Shown: positions 33,059-45,170, counted from the stretch's first letter. The stretch is 64,000 bases of DNA from Pulicaria dysenterica (GCA_947179395.2 OX359292.1:31211890-31275889); one strand, 5' to 3'. Notes: generated by a model not told the origin, from the letters alone. Numbers and translations: made by a program.

Positions 33059-33788
33059 TGTTAGATTATGTGCAGAGATAGATAACACGTGTCATCGTGA
33101 CCAATACCATGTGACACTAAAGGATCACACTGCTACACACCCGATTAGAACCATTTGGATTTTTACCAAGTTTTGTATGTGTGGAATAATTAATTAGATA
33201 ATTAATTATTGAAAAGGAAAATAATAATAGTTATTTATTATTTAAAGAAGAGGTTAATATTTAGATTAAATATTAACATGACCAATTAATTAATAGTTAT
33301 TAATTAGAAAGGTTAAAGGGTGTTTTCTGTAATTATCTAGATAGTTTAATTAAAGCTCGGCTTTAATTAAACGGGCTTGGGCTTTAATAAGGTTTATTAT
33401 ATAAACACCTTATTAATCCTTAGAATCACATAAGAGATAATTTTACTTAAAAGAAAACAACCCTACTCTCTCCTTCTCCCTCTCTAGTCGACGTCGAAGC
33501 CGAGGATACCCCTAGGGGTCGGCGGCGGAACACACACACACACATACGGGCATCGTTTGATCATTGGTGAAATCCTTAAGCGGTCTAGCAGCCTGTTCAT
33601 GGTGGTGCAGTAGCGGTGTTCTACCTTTAGCTGGAATCAAGTTTCAAGATTGTTGCAAAAGGTATAATTTTTATCCTCTACTTCTCTTTAGTTTCTGTAC
33701 GAGCTAGATGAGATCACTGGAGAGGGTTTTGTTTTATTCCGATGTGCATGTTATTAAGATATGTTTTTATACCCTACAAAACCCTTCA
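33059..33788 (+). repeat. Element D 3' LTR
   Basis: TGTTAGATTATG to ACCCTTCA, 730 bp, homologous to the C LTRs. It contains a GC-rich patch and a short (CA)n run. Confidence 0.9.
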
Positions 33789-34068
33789 GTTCGGGTTATT
33801 CCTATCGCGGTCTAGCAGCAGTTCGTTGGTGGTGCAGTAGCTGTGGACTAACTTTAGCAATCCCAAGATCAAAGAGGTAATCCCTGGAACATTTGTTCTT
33901 GATTGTTCATAAGAAACTGATTAGATCATTAGTAAGATCCTAACCCTCTTAGGGTCTAGGGGGTTGCGTTCAATTCAGTTCCGCTTTAGGATTGAACCAG
34001 TAGAATTAAACCCAGGGTTAGACCAGTTTGTGTCTTAGGGTGGTTTGGTCTGATCAAAACCCTTCATT
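33789..34068 (+). mobile_element. Remnant of a related Tnt1-like LTR (3' half)
   Basis: The phrase CGGTCTAGCAGC...GTGGTGCAGTAGC matches the R region of the D LTR, and the segment ends in AACCCTTCA. The rest is diverged, so this is a separate, older LTR piece. Confidence 0.55.
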
Positions 34069-34621
34069 AATTATGTTAGAGATGATTATAGATGTGTAGG
34101 ATGATGATGATGATGATGTATAAGATGAGTAGGATGTTTTATGATGTATTTATCGATGCTTATGATGATACTTAACCATGCGGGGATTCATGATGAATGC
34201 GGGTGAGACAAGTTACAGGTTGGGATGTATTATCTAAGCCCATACATGTTTTGTAGATGTTTTTAGTACGATGATTTTGTGATGATAACTAAACTGACTC
34301 ACAAAGAGAAAACTGACACTTGTTTATTTAAAATGTGTCTTGTGCTCGTGCAGGTAGCTTAGGTGTGTGGCCTCGTGAGATGGGAAACAAATGGGTAGTT
34401 TATTATGTATATGATGATTACGTAACCGACTTGTGGTCGTATGATGAACTTGATTTTTGAAACAATGATGTAATTATGACGTATCGGTGGTTTTATGTAT
34501 GTATGTGATTAAAACGGTTTAACTGTTTTTAATAATCTTGATGTTTAAAAGTCTTCCGTTGTGATGAATTCTGATTGAGTAGAAATGTTTTCGTAAATCT
34601 CAATTTTCGAAAACAACGGCT
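34069..34621. other. Unassigned non-coding stretch with (ATG)n
   Basis: AT-rich, with a short ATG microsatellite (about 34107-34126) and ATGATG-rich sequence. It could be a retrotransposon end, but no LTR boundary or coding domain is recognised. Confidence 0.4.
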
Positions 34622-34852
34622 TTTTAGAGTTGAATTATTGTAATAATATAGGCGTTATTATATTGTTTCAGGGTGCCTATTGTAAATATACCCAAGGGGT
34701 ATATAAGCATATGACTAGTGTGTTGTATGCTAAGGATTGCCACATTACAAAGAAATAAACTATGAGTTTTTCAATTTGAAATTGAGATTCTCTCAACATT
34801 ATCATAGTTATATTATGCAATCCTTCAATCTACCACTTGTTAATTGCTATCA
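34622..34852 (+). repeat. Element G 5' LTR
   Basis: 231 bp, ending GCTATCA. The first bases are TTTTAGAG where the 3' copy has TGTTAGAG. TATATAAGC is near 34700. It matches 51847-52023 except for a 54-bp segment (about 34750-34803) absent from the 3' copy. Confidence 0.88.
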
Positions 34853-34854
34853 AG

Positions 34855-34867
34855 TGGTATCAGAGCC
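34855..34867 (+). promoter_or_regulatory. Element G primer binding site (tRNA-iMet)
   Basis: TGGTATCAGAGCC, two bases after the 5' LTR. Confidence 0.92.
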
Positions 34868-34889
34868 AAAGGATTGAAAATCGGATCTA

Positions 34890-34894
34890 GTTTC
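34890..34894 (+). repeat. TSD of element E, left copy (GTTTC)
   Basis: GTTTC here and ATTTC at 49576-49580 differ by one transition, consistent with an aged 5-bp duplication. Confidence 0.7.
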
Positions 34895-35780
34895 TGATAG
34901 ATTATGTGGAGGGATAGTGTACACATGTCATCACATCCATGGACACTATGAGTCACTAAAGGGTCACACAGCTGCACACCCAACCATTGAACCAGTAAAT
35001 AATACATTTTGTGTATAGTTGTAATTAATAGTTAATTAATTACCCGGAGAAATAATAAATGGACGTTTATTATTTAAAAGGAGAGATTAAATATCAGCTT
35101 GATATTTAAATAAATAATTTTGGTTAAAGAAATATTAATTAATGGTTAATTGATTAATATTAATCAAACTAGAGGGTGATTTTTTGTCAAAGGATCAAAG
35201 TTATGATCCGGACCGGGCTTAAAGGCCCTAACCCGTTTATCTAATATAAATTAGGGTTTAAGGATTAAATTAATCGTAGTTTATGATTAATACACAAAAA
35301 ACACTCAAAAGCTCTCTCCCTCTCCTCTCTCTCTTCGGCCGCCGAGAACCACCACACCACCACCACCTAACGGTGGTAGCGGCGATCGATGGTGGCGTCC
35401 AGCAGCGTTGGTTGGCGGTTTAGCGGCGCGAAACCCAGGGCCGAGAAACCCCTTTGTGGCGGTTTCCGTTCGGCGGCATCCCTCAAGGGGTGTTTCGCTC
35501 CGGCGATTAACACACACACAACGGGACACGGTTTTTGTCTCGGGTATTAAAGTATTGGCGGTCTAGCAGCCAGTTATAGGGTGCAGTAGCTGTGTATCCC
35601 ACTTCAGTAGTCTCAGGTATATTTTCTACCCTTTAGGTGTTATGGGACATGTATACTCATAATATATCTGGTTAATATGATTATTGTTCTGTTTCCCCAC
35701 CTGATCCAGTTGTGATCCTGGGAATGGGATTTGCAAGTTTATTTTCCACTATGCATGTTCGTACCCTGTAAATCCCTACA
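34895..35780 (+). repeat. Element E 5' LTR
   Basis: Begins TGATAGATTATG, ends AATCCCTACA, 886 bp. It includes a GC-rich segment with CCACCACC and GGCGGTT, like the C and D LTRs. Confidence 0.9.
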
Positions 35781-35781
35781 G

Positions 35782-35794
35782 TGGTATCTGAGCC
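35782..35794 (+). promoter_or_regulatory. Element E primer binding site (one mismatch)
   Basis: TGGTATCTGAGCC, the initiator-Met site with one substitution, right after the LTR. Confidence 0.85.
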
Positions 35795-35854
35795 TGCTTC
35801 TAGGCTCGGTGATGAACAAGTTGATCATAGTATATATTATGTATATATATATAA

Positions 35855-35923
35855 GCGAAATTAGTATTGTGGTTAAGATCAAGTTTTTGATCTGTTACCC
35901 GATTAATTTTCCAGTTCTGCTTG

Positions 35924-35976
<53 letters not shown>

Positions 35977-36043
35977 AAATTAGTATTGTGGTTAAGATCA
36001 AGTTTCTAATCTGTTAGCTGATTAATTTTCCAGCTCTGCTTGT

Positions 36044-36088
<45 letters not shown>
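35855..36088 (+). repeat. 70-bp units alternating with (TA)n
   Basis: Two near-identical 70-bp units (35855-35924, 35974-36043) starting GCGAAATTAGTATTG are each followed by a long (TA)n. A third unit, at 45321-45390, lies beyond element F, so F interrupted a three-unit tandem array. Confidence 0.8.
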
Positions 36089-36092
<4 letters not shown>

Positions 36093-36321
36093 GAGGTTTC
36101 AAACGAGAACTGGTTTTCGTACGAGAACTGCGAGAACCACTCTCAACCGTTACTTGGATATGGGAAGTTCATGGATGGAGAGCATAGAGGGTATCAAGTG
36201 TGGCAGGGTGCATGTGAGGAATTCTTGGGCGGGCAATGACATTAAAGGAGGGGAATTGGACGGCTCATATTGGTTCTCGCAGTTCTCGTACGAAAAATAG
36301 TTCTCGTTTGAACTTTTACCT
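36089..36321 (+). mobile_element. MITE copy 1, TIR element in (TA)n
   Basis: A 233-bp element with terminal inverted repeats of about 50 bp (arms 36089-36139 and 36272-36321, sharing TTCAAACGAGAACT and CGTACGAGAACTGCGAGAACC), flanked on both sides by (TA)n. It is homologous to 54294-54523 in the opposite orientation. No coding capacity. TA flanks would fit a mariner-type mover, but the family is not recognised. Confidence 0.8.
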
Positions 36322-36341
36322 ATATATATATATATATATAT

Positions 36342-38495
36342 TGTAACGCCGTGGGTTTTAAGAAGCTTAATTAAAAAAATATTAATTAATACATCAACTG
36401 TTTAACCAAAAGATATTGTTTAACAAACACAGCGGAAGCTACTAGTTAGTTATTTACACCAACTGTATCATAAGTTTTAACAAAAGAACCCGACGAGGTT
36501 AACAAATATCTGCCGACCATTAAAACAATGTATCAGAGTTACAAAAGCATAACCAAAAGTGTTCCCCAAAAATTCCAACTCGCCAGTACAACCATATCAT
36601 AGTACCCAACCTCACCAACAACTATTTACTTGCAATTAGGAAAGAGTACATGGAGAGGGTTAGCTATAAATAGCTAGTGAGCAACGATTAAACATAGTAT
36701 CATAACAAGAATCTCATAGGATGCAAGGCATAGCACAGATTACAACAAGTCTACCCTAACAGCTAGCGATGTTCCGGTATAGCCAGGAGGAGTCACATTT
36801 TTCAAGGTTGTAAGCCCGGCTCAATGATCCAAACTGGGAGAACCGAATACATCATATCATATCGCGCTGGTGAGGGAGCGGGTAGCAGTCCACCATTGCA
36901 TTCACGAGCGGGGAAATGGAACACCTATAGGGATCAGTGGAAACTTAGAGCCCATAGTATCAAGTTGAGGCACGAAGGTTTTGCAAGAACCCCGATTCGC
37001 AATCGATGAATCACCGTACCCCAAACAGCTAACAAAGTGCCGCATCATAACAAAGTTTGCCTACAAAAAGCCATAGTACAAAGTGGCCTACTCATGCCCA
37101 TAGCATCATCATATATCAAATTATATCATAATTGGGCTACACAAGCCATATCATATCAAATATCAAATATCTAACACAGGTTTACCATGGTTGTATAACA
37201 AATCATACCATATCAATTAACAACACCTAGTCAATAACTTACCTTAAGCGTTGTACAACATTCTTATTGTGATGCCTAAGGTTAACTGGTACTCACCTCA
37301 AAAACTACAGCAGGCAAATGTAGTGTTCGGTGTCCTCTGGTTCTTCATGAGAGCCTAACACATCATTTATAGGTTCGTTAACACTTTATACTCAACAAAA
37401 CTGACTTTAAACACAAGCTACAAAAACTAACACACTGGACCCTGATTGCGATCGCAAGCAAACTCCTTGCGATTGCAAGGACCCTATAAAACACTCCTTA
37501 CGATCGCAAGGGAATTCCCTGCGACCGCAAGGGTCCTTTTTCTAATAACTCAATGCTTACGATCACAAGAGAACCCCTTATTGTTGCAAGCAAGATTCTT
37601 TGGTTGGTTACGATCGCAAGTTATGTACCTACGGTCGTAAACCTCGTTTCCTTCGCTCGTAAGCGGTAAATGAACAAAACTAACCACTTACGGTTGCAAG
37701 CCACCATGCTTGCCATCGCAAAGACCATTTGAACCCCTTATGTTCGCAAGGACCATTCCTTGCGATCGCAAGGACCTCTGGTACAACAGGCTTCATCCCT
37801 GTTCGTGAAACAGCCCCGCAACTCGCGTTTTTAACATGGAATTCGACCAAAACTCAGTTTCAATTGTTCGTAGACATTGTTTGACATCATTTGCAGCTTA
37901 TGAACACATTTTTGACATAAACTAACAACTAGAACTCATTTAAACCAACATATTAGAACTAACTCTCTTAAACACAAGAACTAGGTTAAAATTGAAAGAA
38001 CACTTACTGAAACAATGATCAAAAGCCTCAAGAACTGGTTTTTATACTTAAATCAGGAACCACAAACGAAAATCTAACTTCTTTCCTTGATTTCTTCTTT
38101 GAAATTGGCATGTACTTGTGGTGTGTGTGTGTGTGTGTGTATATGAGAGTTAGTGTATGTATATATGTGTTTTTGTGTTTCTCCAGGAGATAAGGACACA
38201 ACAACCGACTTTGGTTGTTTTTTAATTTAACACTTGATATTTTGTTCCCTTTGAACTTACAACTAATCCCTCGTTTACCCGTTTCAACGAACGAGGATAT
38301 ATTTAGAACCATTATCTAAACCCGGTTACTAACTTACCAATTTTATCTATTATCATAATTATTTTACATAACGCCTTTTTATCACATATAATTAATAAAT
38401 AACATAATTAGCAACAAAACACATTGATTAAAATCAATGTACAAGCATATAAGCATAAAGTACCTAACTACTAGGCCCTATTTTGGGATGTTACA
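36342..38495 (-). repeat. Element F 3' LTR
   Basis: TGTAACGCC at the left, GGATGTTACA at the right, 2154 bp. A GCGATCGC word array lies at 37440-37780 and a (GT)n run at about 38118-38140. Confidence 0.92.
37440..37780. repeat. TTGCGATCGCAAG word array in F LTR
   Basis: About a dozen copies or variants of the palindrome TTGCGATCGCAA (for example TTACGATCGCAAG, GCGACCGCAAG, ACGGTCGTAA) in 340 bp. The array also occurs in the other LTR at about 44060-44380. Confidence 0.85.
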
Positions 38496-38780
38496 AATCT
38501 ACACCCCTTAAGAAGATTCCGTCCTCGGAATCTGTTCTACCGCGAACAAATGAGGGTATCGAGCTTTCATCTCATCCTCTGCATCCCAAGTCAAGTTAGG
38601 ACCTAAATTATGCTTCCATTTTACCAAAATCAACTTGATCACTTTCTTGCGTAGCTTTTTGGTTTTGGTATCGTGAATCTCAAGAGGTTCTTCTACCAAA
38701 CGTTTAGCTGAATCAACCTTCAACTCTTGTAGAGGTAGGATTTGTTCATCTTCAACTTTGCACTTTTTCAAATAGCACAC
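38496..38780 (-). pseudogene. Element F chromodomain-like C-terminus
   Basis: On -, the stretch PLEIHDTKTKKLRKK...LVKWKHNLGPNLTWDAEDEMKARYPHLF-like ending is the chromodomain position of Tekay/Del chromoviruses, thought to guide integration to heterochromatin. It is separated from integrase by a gap with stops (38781-38848). It ends at TGA near 38508. Confidence 0.75.
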
Positions 38781-38848
38781 ATTGAAAGTGTTATATGAAT
38801 ACCAGACAACTCAGGTGGTAACTCAAGTGATACTGTCTGGTCCTTAAC

Positions 38849-39590
38849 TCATCGTAGAATTTTGAATGGACCTATATACCTTGGACTTAGCTTACCTTTG
38901 CGACCAAATCGAATCACCCCTTTCCAAGGTGAAACTTTTAGAATCACACGATCACCTACTTCAAATGTAACGGGTCGTCGCTTAGGATCTGCATACATCT
39001 TTTGCCTATCACGTGCAGCTTTTAATTTCTCGCGTGCTATCTTCACCTTGTCAGCAGTTATTTGAACAGTATCAGGACCCGCATATTGTTTCTCTCCTGG
39101 TTCCAACCAACAGGTAGGAGTACGACATCGCCGACCATTTAACATCTCATATGGCGGCATGCCGATACTCGAAAGATATGGATTATTATAGGCAAATTCG
39201 ATCAAAGGTAGATTAGAATCCCAAGAACCACCAAATTCGAGTATACACGCTCGAAGCATATCTTCAAGAGTTTCAATAGTCCTTTCTGACTGACCGTCAA
39301 TTTGCGGATGATATGTCGTGCTAAGATTTAGTCGTGTACCAAGCTCGCGTTGCAGACTATTCCAGAAATTTGACGTAAAACGCGCATCTCGATCTGCAAC
39401 AATAGATAGTGGTATACCATGTCGAGATACTATTTCAGCAACATAAAGTTGGGCCAATTGTTTTATAGGTGCAGATTCGTTAGTCTCGAGAAAATGAGCA
39501 CTTTTAGTAAGACGATCAACAATAACCCAAATCATATCATGCCCTTTGGAAGTCCGAGGTAACTTCGTCACAAAATCCATAGTAATATGA
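38849..39590 (-). pseudogene. Element F integrase
   Basis: About 243 codons on - with the gypsy integrase core: MDFVTKLP, VIVDRLTKSAHF (first Asp), VADRDARFTSNFW (second Asp), TYHPQIDGQSERTIETLEDMLRA (Glu), then the GPY/F-type GKLSPRYIGPF. The catalytic triad looks intact. The upstream join to RNase H is broken near 39600. Confidence 0.88.
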
Positions 39591-39599
39591 TCCCATTTC

Positions 39600-40118
39600 C
39601 ACTATGGGATCTCTAACTGTTGCAAATTACCATAGGGATTTTGGTGCTCTGTTTTTCACCTGATCACAAATTTGACATTTCTCGATAAACGAAGCTATAT
39701 CACGCTTTAGGGTAGGCCACCAATATAAAGCTTTCAAATCTTGGTACATCTTGGTGCTGCCAGGATGGACAGATAGCTTTGATTTATGCGCCTCTTGTAG
39801 AATTAGTTCCCGATTACCACCAAGATTTAGTACCCAAATGCGAGATTGAAATGTCTTCAAACCCTGATTATCCTCTTGTAATTGCTTTGACAACTTGGTC
39901 ATTGTTTCAGCTTTCAAGTTAACTTCTTGCAGCGCTTCTTGTTGTGCTTCCTTCAGTTTAGCTATAATATCATATACAACCGTAAGTCTCATGAACTTAG
40001 CTACTTCAGGAGAACTCTTTCGACATAACGCATCAGCTACAACATTGGCCTTCCCGGGATGATACTTGATCTCGCAGTCATAATCTTTAATCAACTCTAA
40101 CCAGCGTCGTTGTCTCAT
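39600..40118 (-). pseudogene. Element F RNase H end and integrase zinc domain
   Basis: On -: RQRRWLELIKDYDCEIKYHPGKANVVADAL (gypsy RNase H end), then the H2C2 zinc domain (HKSKLSVHPGSTKMYQDLK... CQICDQVK). It is interrupted from the preceding RNase H by stops between 40119 and 40262. Confidence 0.88.
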
Positions 40119-40262
40119 ATTAAGCTCTTTTTGGGTGAATACGTACTGTAAACTCTTGTGGTCTTAGCATACTACACATTTAGTACCGTATAGGTAATGT
40201 CTCCATAATCTCAAAGCGAATACCACAGCTGCAAGTTCCAGATCATGGGTTGGGTAATTCTT

Positions 40263-41010
40263 TTAGTGAGGTTTCAGTTGACGCGAAACGTATGCAATCA
40301 CTTTGTCTCGTGGCATGAGAACGCAACCTAGACCAGCATATGAAGCATCGCAGTAGACAATGAAGTCTTTAGACCCATTAGGCAATGTTAGAATAGGAGT
40401 TTGACATAACAACTGCTTTAGGGACTGAAATGCTTTTTCTTGTTCGTCGGTCCATACGTACGCAACATCTATATGAGTCAATTTGGTTAACGGACCCGCA
40501 AGTTTAGAAAAGTCCCGAATGAATCGTCTATAATAACCAGCAAGGCCTAAGAAACTCTTAATCTCTGTATGATTTCGAGGAGTTTCCCAGTTCATAACAG
40601 CTTCTATTTTGGTTGGATCAACTTTAATGCCTTCGTTACAAATAACATGACCCAGAAAATGAACTTCCTGAAGCCAGAACTCGCAATTAGGAAATTTAGC
40701 GTAGAGTCGTTCCCGCTTAAGAATTTCCAAAATTAGGCAGAGATGATGCTCATGCTCCGCTTCTGTTTTGGAATATATTATAATATCATCAATAAATACA
40801 ATAACAAATTTATCAAGAAAAGGACAGCATATGCGATTCATCATATCCATGAAAACTGCAGGAGCGTTGGTTAGACCAAACGGCATCACCAAGAATTCAT
40901 AGTGCCCATATCGAGTCCTAAACGCAGTTTTAGGAATATCTTCATCTCGACACGAACTTGATGATAACCAGAACGAAGATCAATCTTTGAGAAACAAGTA
41001 GCACCATGCA
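40263..41010 (-). pseudogene. Element F reverse transcriptase core and RNase H start
   Basis: On -: MPFGLTNAPAVFMDMMN, the FIDDIIIYSK active site (the YxDD box is F-I-D-D, usual for gypsy), HFLGHVI, the GYYRRFIRDFSK connection, and RNase H start FIVYCDASYAGLGCVLMPRD. Frameshifts lie near 40895-41010 in the segment that should join the DLRSGYHQ block. Confidence 0.9.
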
Positions 41011-41240
41011 ACTGGTCGAACTAATCGTCTATAAGGGGCAATGGATATTTATTCTTTACAGTTCGCTTATTCAGCTCCCTGTAATCGATGCACATGCATA
41101 GAGTCCCGTCCTTCTTCTTAACAAATAACACCAGAGCTCCCCAAGGTGAAGAACTTGGGCGTATGAAACCTTTATCAAGTAGTTCCTGGATTTGATTCAT
41201 CATTTCCCGAATCTCAGACGGTGCAAGACGATACGGGGAT
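41011..41240 (-). pseudogene. Element F RT N-terminal segment
   Basis: On -: IQELLDKGFIRPSSSPWGALVLFVKKKDG, CIDYRELNKRTVKNKYPLPLIDD, then a TAG in place of the next codon (about 41021-41023). A TAA near 41240 separates it from the protease part. Confidence 0.88.
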
Positions 41241-41882
41241 TATGCTACAGGTGTAGCACCAGGAATAAGATCAATCCGGTATTCTACATCCCTGACAGGA
41301 GGTAAACCCGGTAACTCTTCAGGAAATACTTCAGGGTATTCCGAAACCACCCTGATATCATTGACGGTCTTTTTTTCCATCTCAGCATTAATCACGTATG
41401 TTAAGTAGGAATCACAACCTTTAACAAGGGATTTTTGGGCTTTAATAAAGTTTATCAACGGAATATTGGATTTAGATCTTTCTCCTCGCACCATAGCGTA
41501 GGTACCATCAGGTAACGGAATCTTGATTAACTTTTTAGAACACAATATCTTGGCATTTTGATTGGTAAGCCAATCCATGCCAATAACAACATCAAAACCA
41601 TCAATCGGCATGAGGAGTAGAGAAATAACAAAACAATGCCCCATCAATAGAAATAGAAACTTGAGGCACGTGTGACATAACAAGAACTCGACTACCGTCA
41701 GCAATCTCTACTCTAATAGGATCTTTCATCACAGTAACAGGTAGTTGCCACTTATCACAGATTACAGTTGACACAAAGGAATAGGTAGCACCAGAATAAA
41801 ATAGAACACATACAGGTATAGAATTAACTAAGAAGATACCAGTAATAACATCACCTGCATTCTTTGCCTCTTCTGTAATCAT
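41241..41882 (-). pseudogene. Element F aspartic protease and linker
   Basis: On - the retropepsin motif reads LFYSGATYSFVS: the catalytic Asp of DSGAT is Tyr (codon 41796-41798), so the protease is dead. A frameshift near 41620-41700 follows. Then come FDVVIGMDWL and the linker ending EYPEVFPEELPGLPP before RT. Confidence 0.87.
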
Positions 41883-42722
41883 CTGGAAGGCTCTCCCTTG
41901 AGCACGAGGAGCGCCTCCCTTTTTCTAGCCCGCTGCTCCAGACGAACCTCCAGTATCCGAGCTTTGCCACTGAAGGCATTCAGAGATTCTGTGGTCAGGT
42001 TTATGACTGTATAACAAACATTTTCTTTAAACTGACAATCATGTGTTTGATGACCCTTAGTTCCACACTTCCCGCATTTAACCACGTCCCAGCTTCTGGA
42101 CTTCTAGGATGTATCACCTCGTGGTCTGTTTCCAGATCCACCATCACCTCTCCTACCACCAGACGACTGTTCATACTTCCTCTTCTACTCTCCTCCTTGT
42201 TGTTGTGGTTGTGCCTTCGGCTTTTGCCTATAATCATCCTCAGTCTGCCGCGCTATATCAAAAGCCGCATCCAAAGTTGTTGCACACCTCACAGCAGATC
42301 GGTATTCAACAGATAAGGCATTGGCAAACTTGCTAATCTTAGCTCTCCCATCCGGTAGCAGATGAGAAACAAACTTCATCTTATCCGAGAACTTAGATAG
42401 CAGATCCTCCACGGGTTTATCGCCTTTCTGAAGAGCTTGAAACTCGTCCTCAATCTTCTGCATCATAATCTGAGCAGTACTTCTTTCTGAGCTTCTTCAA
42501 GAAATCCTCCCAGGTTAAAGCATCCAGAACCTCTGATGGTGTGACACTCACAGTCGTATCCCGCCAGGTAAGTGCACGGTCTAGCATCATTTGCTTAGCA
42601 AAATTAACTTTCTTTTTCTCCTCACATTCGCTGGACTCGAAAGCATTTTGCATGTTCCGAATCCAAGTTTCCACAACCGAAGGATCATTTACACCAGTAA
42701 AAACAGGAGGCTTACAACTCAT
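41883..42722 (-). pseudogene. Element F gag
   Basis: On -: Retrotrans_gag domain (PPVFTGVNDPSVVETWIRNM, ALTWEDFLKKLRKKY). A one-base shift near 42460 follows, then QKIEDEFQALQKGDKPV and a Gln-rich basic region. A CX2CX4HX4C zinc knuckle (CGKCGTKGHQTHDC) is near 42060. In-frame stops are at about 42185 and 42105. The first seen Met is at 42722; sequence upstream to about 42860 also looks gag-like, so the true start may lie there. Confidence 0.85.
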
Positions 42723-43061
42723 GAAAGTTTTATAACCAGCAGACTTGGAAACTTCTCTAGCAATTCGTAACGATTCTCAATCGTTACCCTATTTCAGTTG
42801 AGTTTCCAGCTGACGTATTTAGGCATCCCTATCTTCGTTACCGGAAGAACTAGCCATCTGATTCAACTTCTATACCAAAAGAGAAATACTAGCTATAACT
42901 CAAGTAATTTAACAATTATCACATACCAGTACTATTTTAACATATAACAATTCACATATATCGTTCATCACACCCCAATACCACCCAGGGAACACAGAAT
43001 AATGGTCGGGCCTGGGTTTGAGACTGAGTACTCAGTAGTGTATCCAATTCCCTCAAACCTA

Positions 43062-43074
43062 GGCTCTAATACCA
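43062..43074 (-). promoter_or_regulatory. Element F primer binding site (one mismatch)
   Basis: The - strand reads TGGTATTAGAGCC, the initiator-Met site with one transition, three bases from the LTR. Confidence 0.85.
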
Positions 43075-43077
43075 ACT

Positions 43078-45084
43078 TGTAACGCCATGGGTTTTCAGAA
43101 GCTTAATTAATAAAATATTAATTAATACATCAACTTTTTAACCAAAAAATATCGTTTAACAAACACAGCGGAAGCTACTAGTTAGTTATTTACACCAACT
43201 GTATCATAAGTTTTAACAAAAGAACCCTACGATGTTACCAAATATCTGTCGACCATTAAAACAAAGTATCAGAGTTACAAAAGCTAGTGAACTATAAATA
43301 GCTAGTGAGCAACGATTAAACATAGTATCATAACAAGAATCTCATAGCATGCAAGGCATAGCACATATAACAACAAGTCTACCCTAACAGTAAGGTTGTA
43401 AGCCCGGCTCAATGATCCAAAATGGGGGAACCGAATACATCATATCATATCGTGCTGGTGGGGGAGCGGGTAGCAGTCCACAATTACATTAACGAGCAGG
43501 GAAATGGAACCCCTATCGGGATCAGTGGGAACTGAGAGCCCATAGTATCAAGTTGAGGCACGGAGGTTTTGCAAGAACCCCGATTCGCGATCGACGAATC
43601 ACCGTACCCCAAACAGCTAACAAAGTGCCGGCATGATCATGTATTGGCCGACTCTAGCCGCATCATAACAAAGTTGGCCTACAAAAAGCCATAGTATAAC
43701 AAAGTGGCCTACTCAATCCCATAGCATCAGCATATGTCAAATTATATCATAATTAGCCTACTCAAGCCATATCATATCAAATATCAAATATCTAACACAG
43801 GTTTACCATGGTTGTATAACAAATCATACCATATCAATTAACAACACATAATCAATAACTTACCTTAAGCATGGTACAAAATTCTTATTGTGATGCCTAA
43901 GGTTAACCGGTACTCACCTCAAAAGCTACAGTAGGCAAATGTAGTGTTCGGTATCCTCTTGTTCTACAGGAGCGCCTAACACATCATTTACAGGTTCGTT
44001 AACACTTTATACTCAGCACAACTGACTTTAAACACAAGCTACAAAAACCAACACACTGGACCCTGCTTGCGATCGGAAGGACCCTATAAAACACTCCTTA
44101 CGATCGCAAGGGAATTCCCTACAACCGCAAGGGTCCTTTTCCAATAACTCAATGCTTACGATCACAAGAGAATCCCTTATGGTCGCAAGCATGGTTCTTT
44201 GGTAGGTTACGATCGCAAGTTATGTACCTACGGTCGTAAACCTCATTTCCTTCGCTCGTAAGTGGTAAACCAACAAAACCAACCCCTTACGGTCGCAAGC
44301 CACCATGCTTGCGATCGCAAAGGCCGTTTGAACCCCTTACGGCGCAAGGACCATTCCTTGCGATCGCAAGGACCTCTGGTACAGCAGGCTTCATCCCTGT
44401 TCGTGAAACAGCCCTGCAACTCGCGTTTTTGACATGGAATTCGACCAAAACTCAGTTTTAATTGTTCATAGACATTGTTTGACATCATTTGCAGCTTATG
44501 AACACATTTTTGTCATAAACTAACAACTAGAACTCATTTAAATCAACAAATTAGAACTAACTCTCTTAAACACAAGAACTAGGTTTAAATTGAAAGAACA
44601 CTTACAGAAACAATGATCAAAAGCTTCAAGAACTGATTTTTATACTTGAATCTGGAACCACAAACGAAATCTAACTTCTTTCCTTGATTTCTTCTTTATA
44701 ATTGGCAAGAACTTGAGGTGTGTGTATACGAGAGTTAGTGTGTGTATGTATGTGTTTTTGTGTTTCTCCAGGAGATAAGGACACAACAACCGACTTTGGT
44801 TGTTTATTAATTTAACACGTGGTATTTTGTTCCCTTTTTCAACTTACAACTAATCCCTCGTTTACCCGTTTCAACTAACGAGGATATATTTAGAACCATT
44901 ATCTAAAACCGGTTACTAACTTACCAATTTTATCTATTATCATAATTATTTTACATAACACCTTTTTATCACATATATTCAATAAATAACACAATTAGCA
45001 ACAAAACACATTGATTAAAATCAATGTACAAGCATATAAGCATAAAGTACAACAACTAACTACTAGGCCCTATTTTGGGATGTT
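43078..45084 (-). repeat. Element F 5' LTR
   Basis: Homologous to 36342-38495 with several indels, including a missing block near 43280. Its outer end runs into (TA)n after GGGATGTT instead of GTTACA. Confidence 0.88.
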
Positions 45085-45097
45085 TTATATATATATA

Positions 45098-45170
<73 letters not shown>

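Larger units (their letters stand above)
28890..33788 (+). mobile_element. Element D: Tnt1-like Ty1/copia, 5' part missing, decayed
   Basis: Same family as C. It lacks a 5' LTR and begins inside the leader at the exact end of the element A LTR (ATGGATCCTAG, as in C near 9058 on -). It ends with a 730-bp 3' LTR. It carries several small deletions and one of about 560 bp in RT. The missing 5' part may lie left of the window if A is inserted in D. Confidence 0.85.

Noticed and set aside
34069..34621. Assigning this stretch to a gypsy LTR
   Set aside because: Composition is suggestive, but no TG/CA boundary, primer site or second copy is in the window.
35731..36009. Frame with long Ile-Tyr repeat
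   Set aside because: It is translation of (TA)n.
38118..38140. (GT)n run in the F LTR
   Set aside because: Simple microsatellite; no evidence of function.
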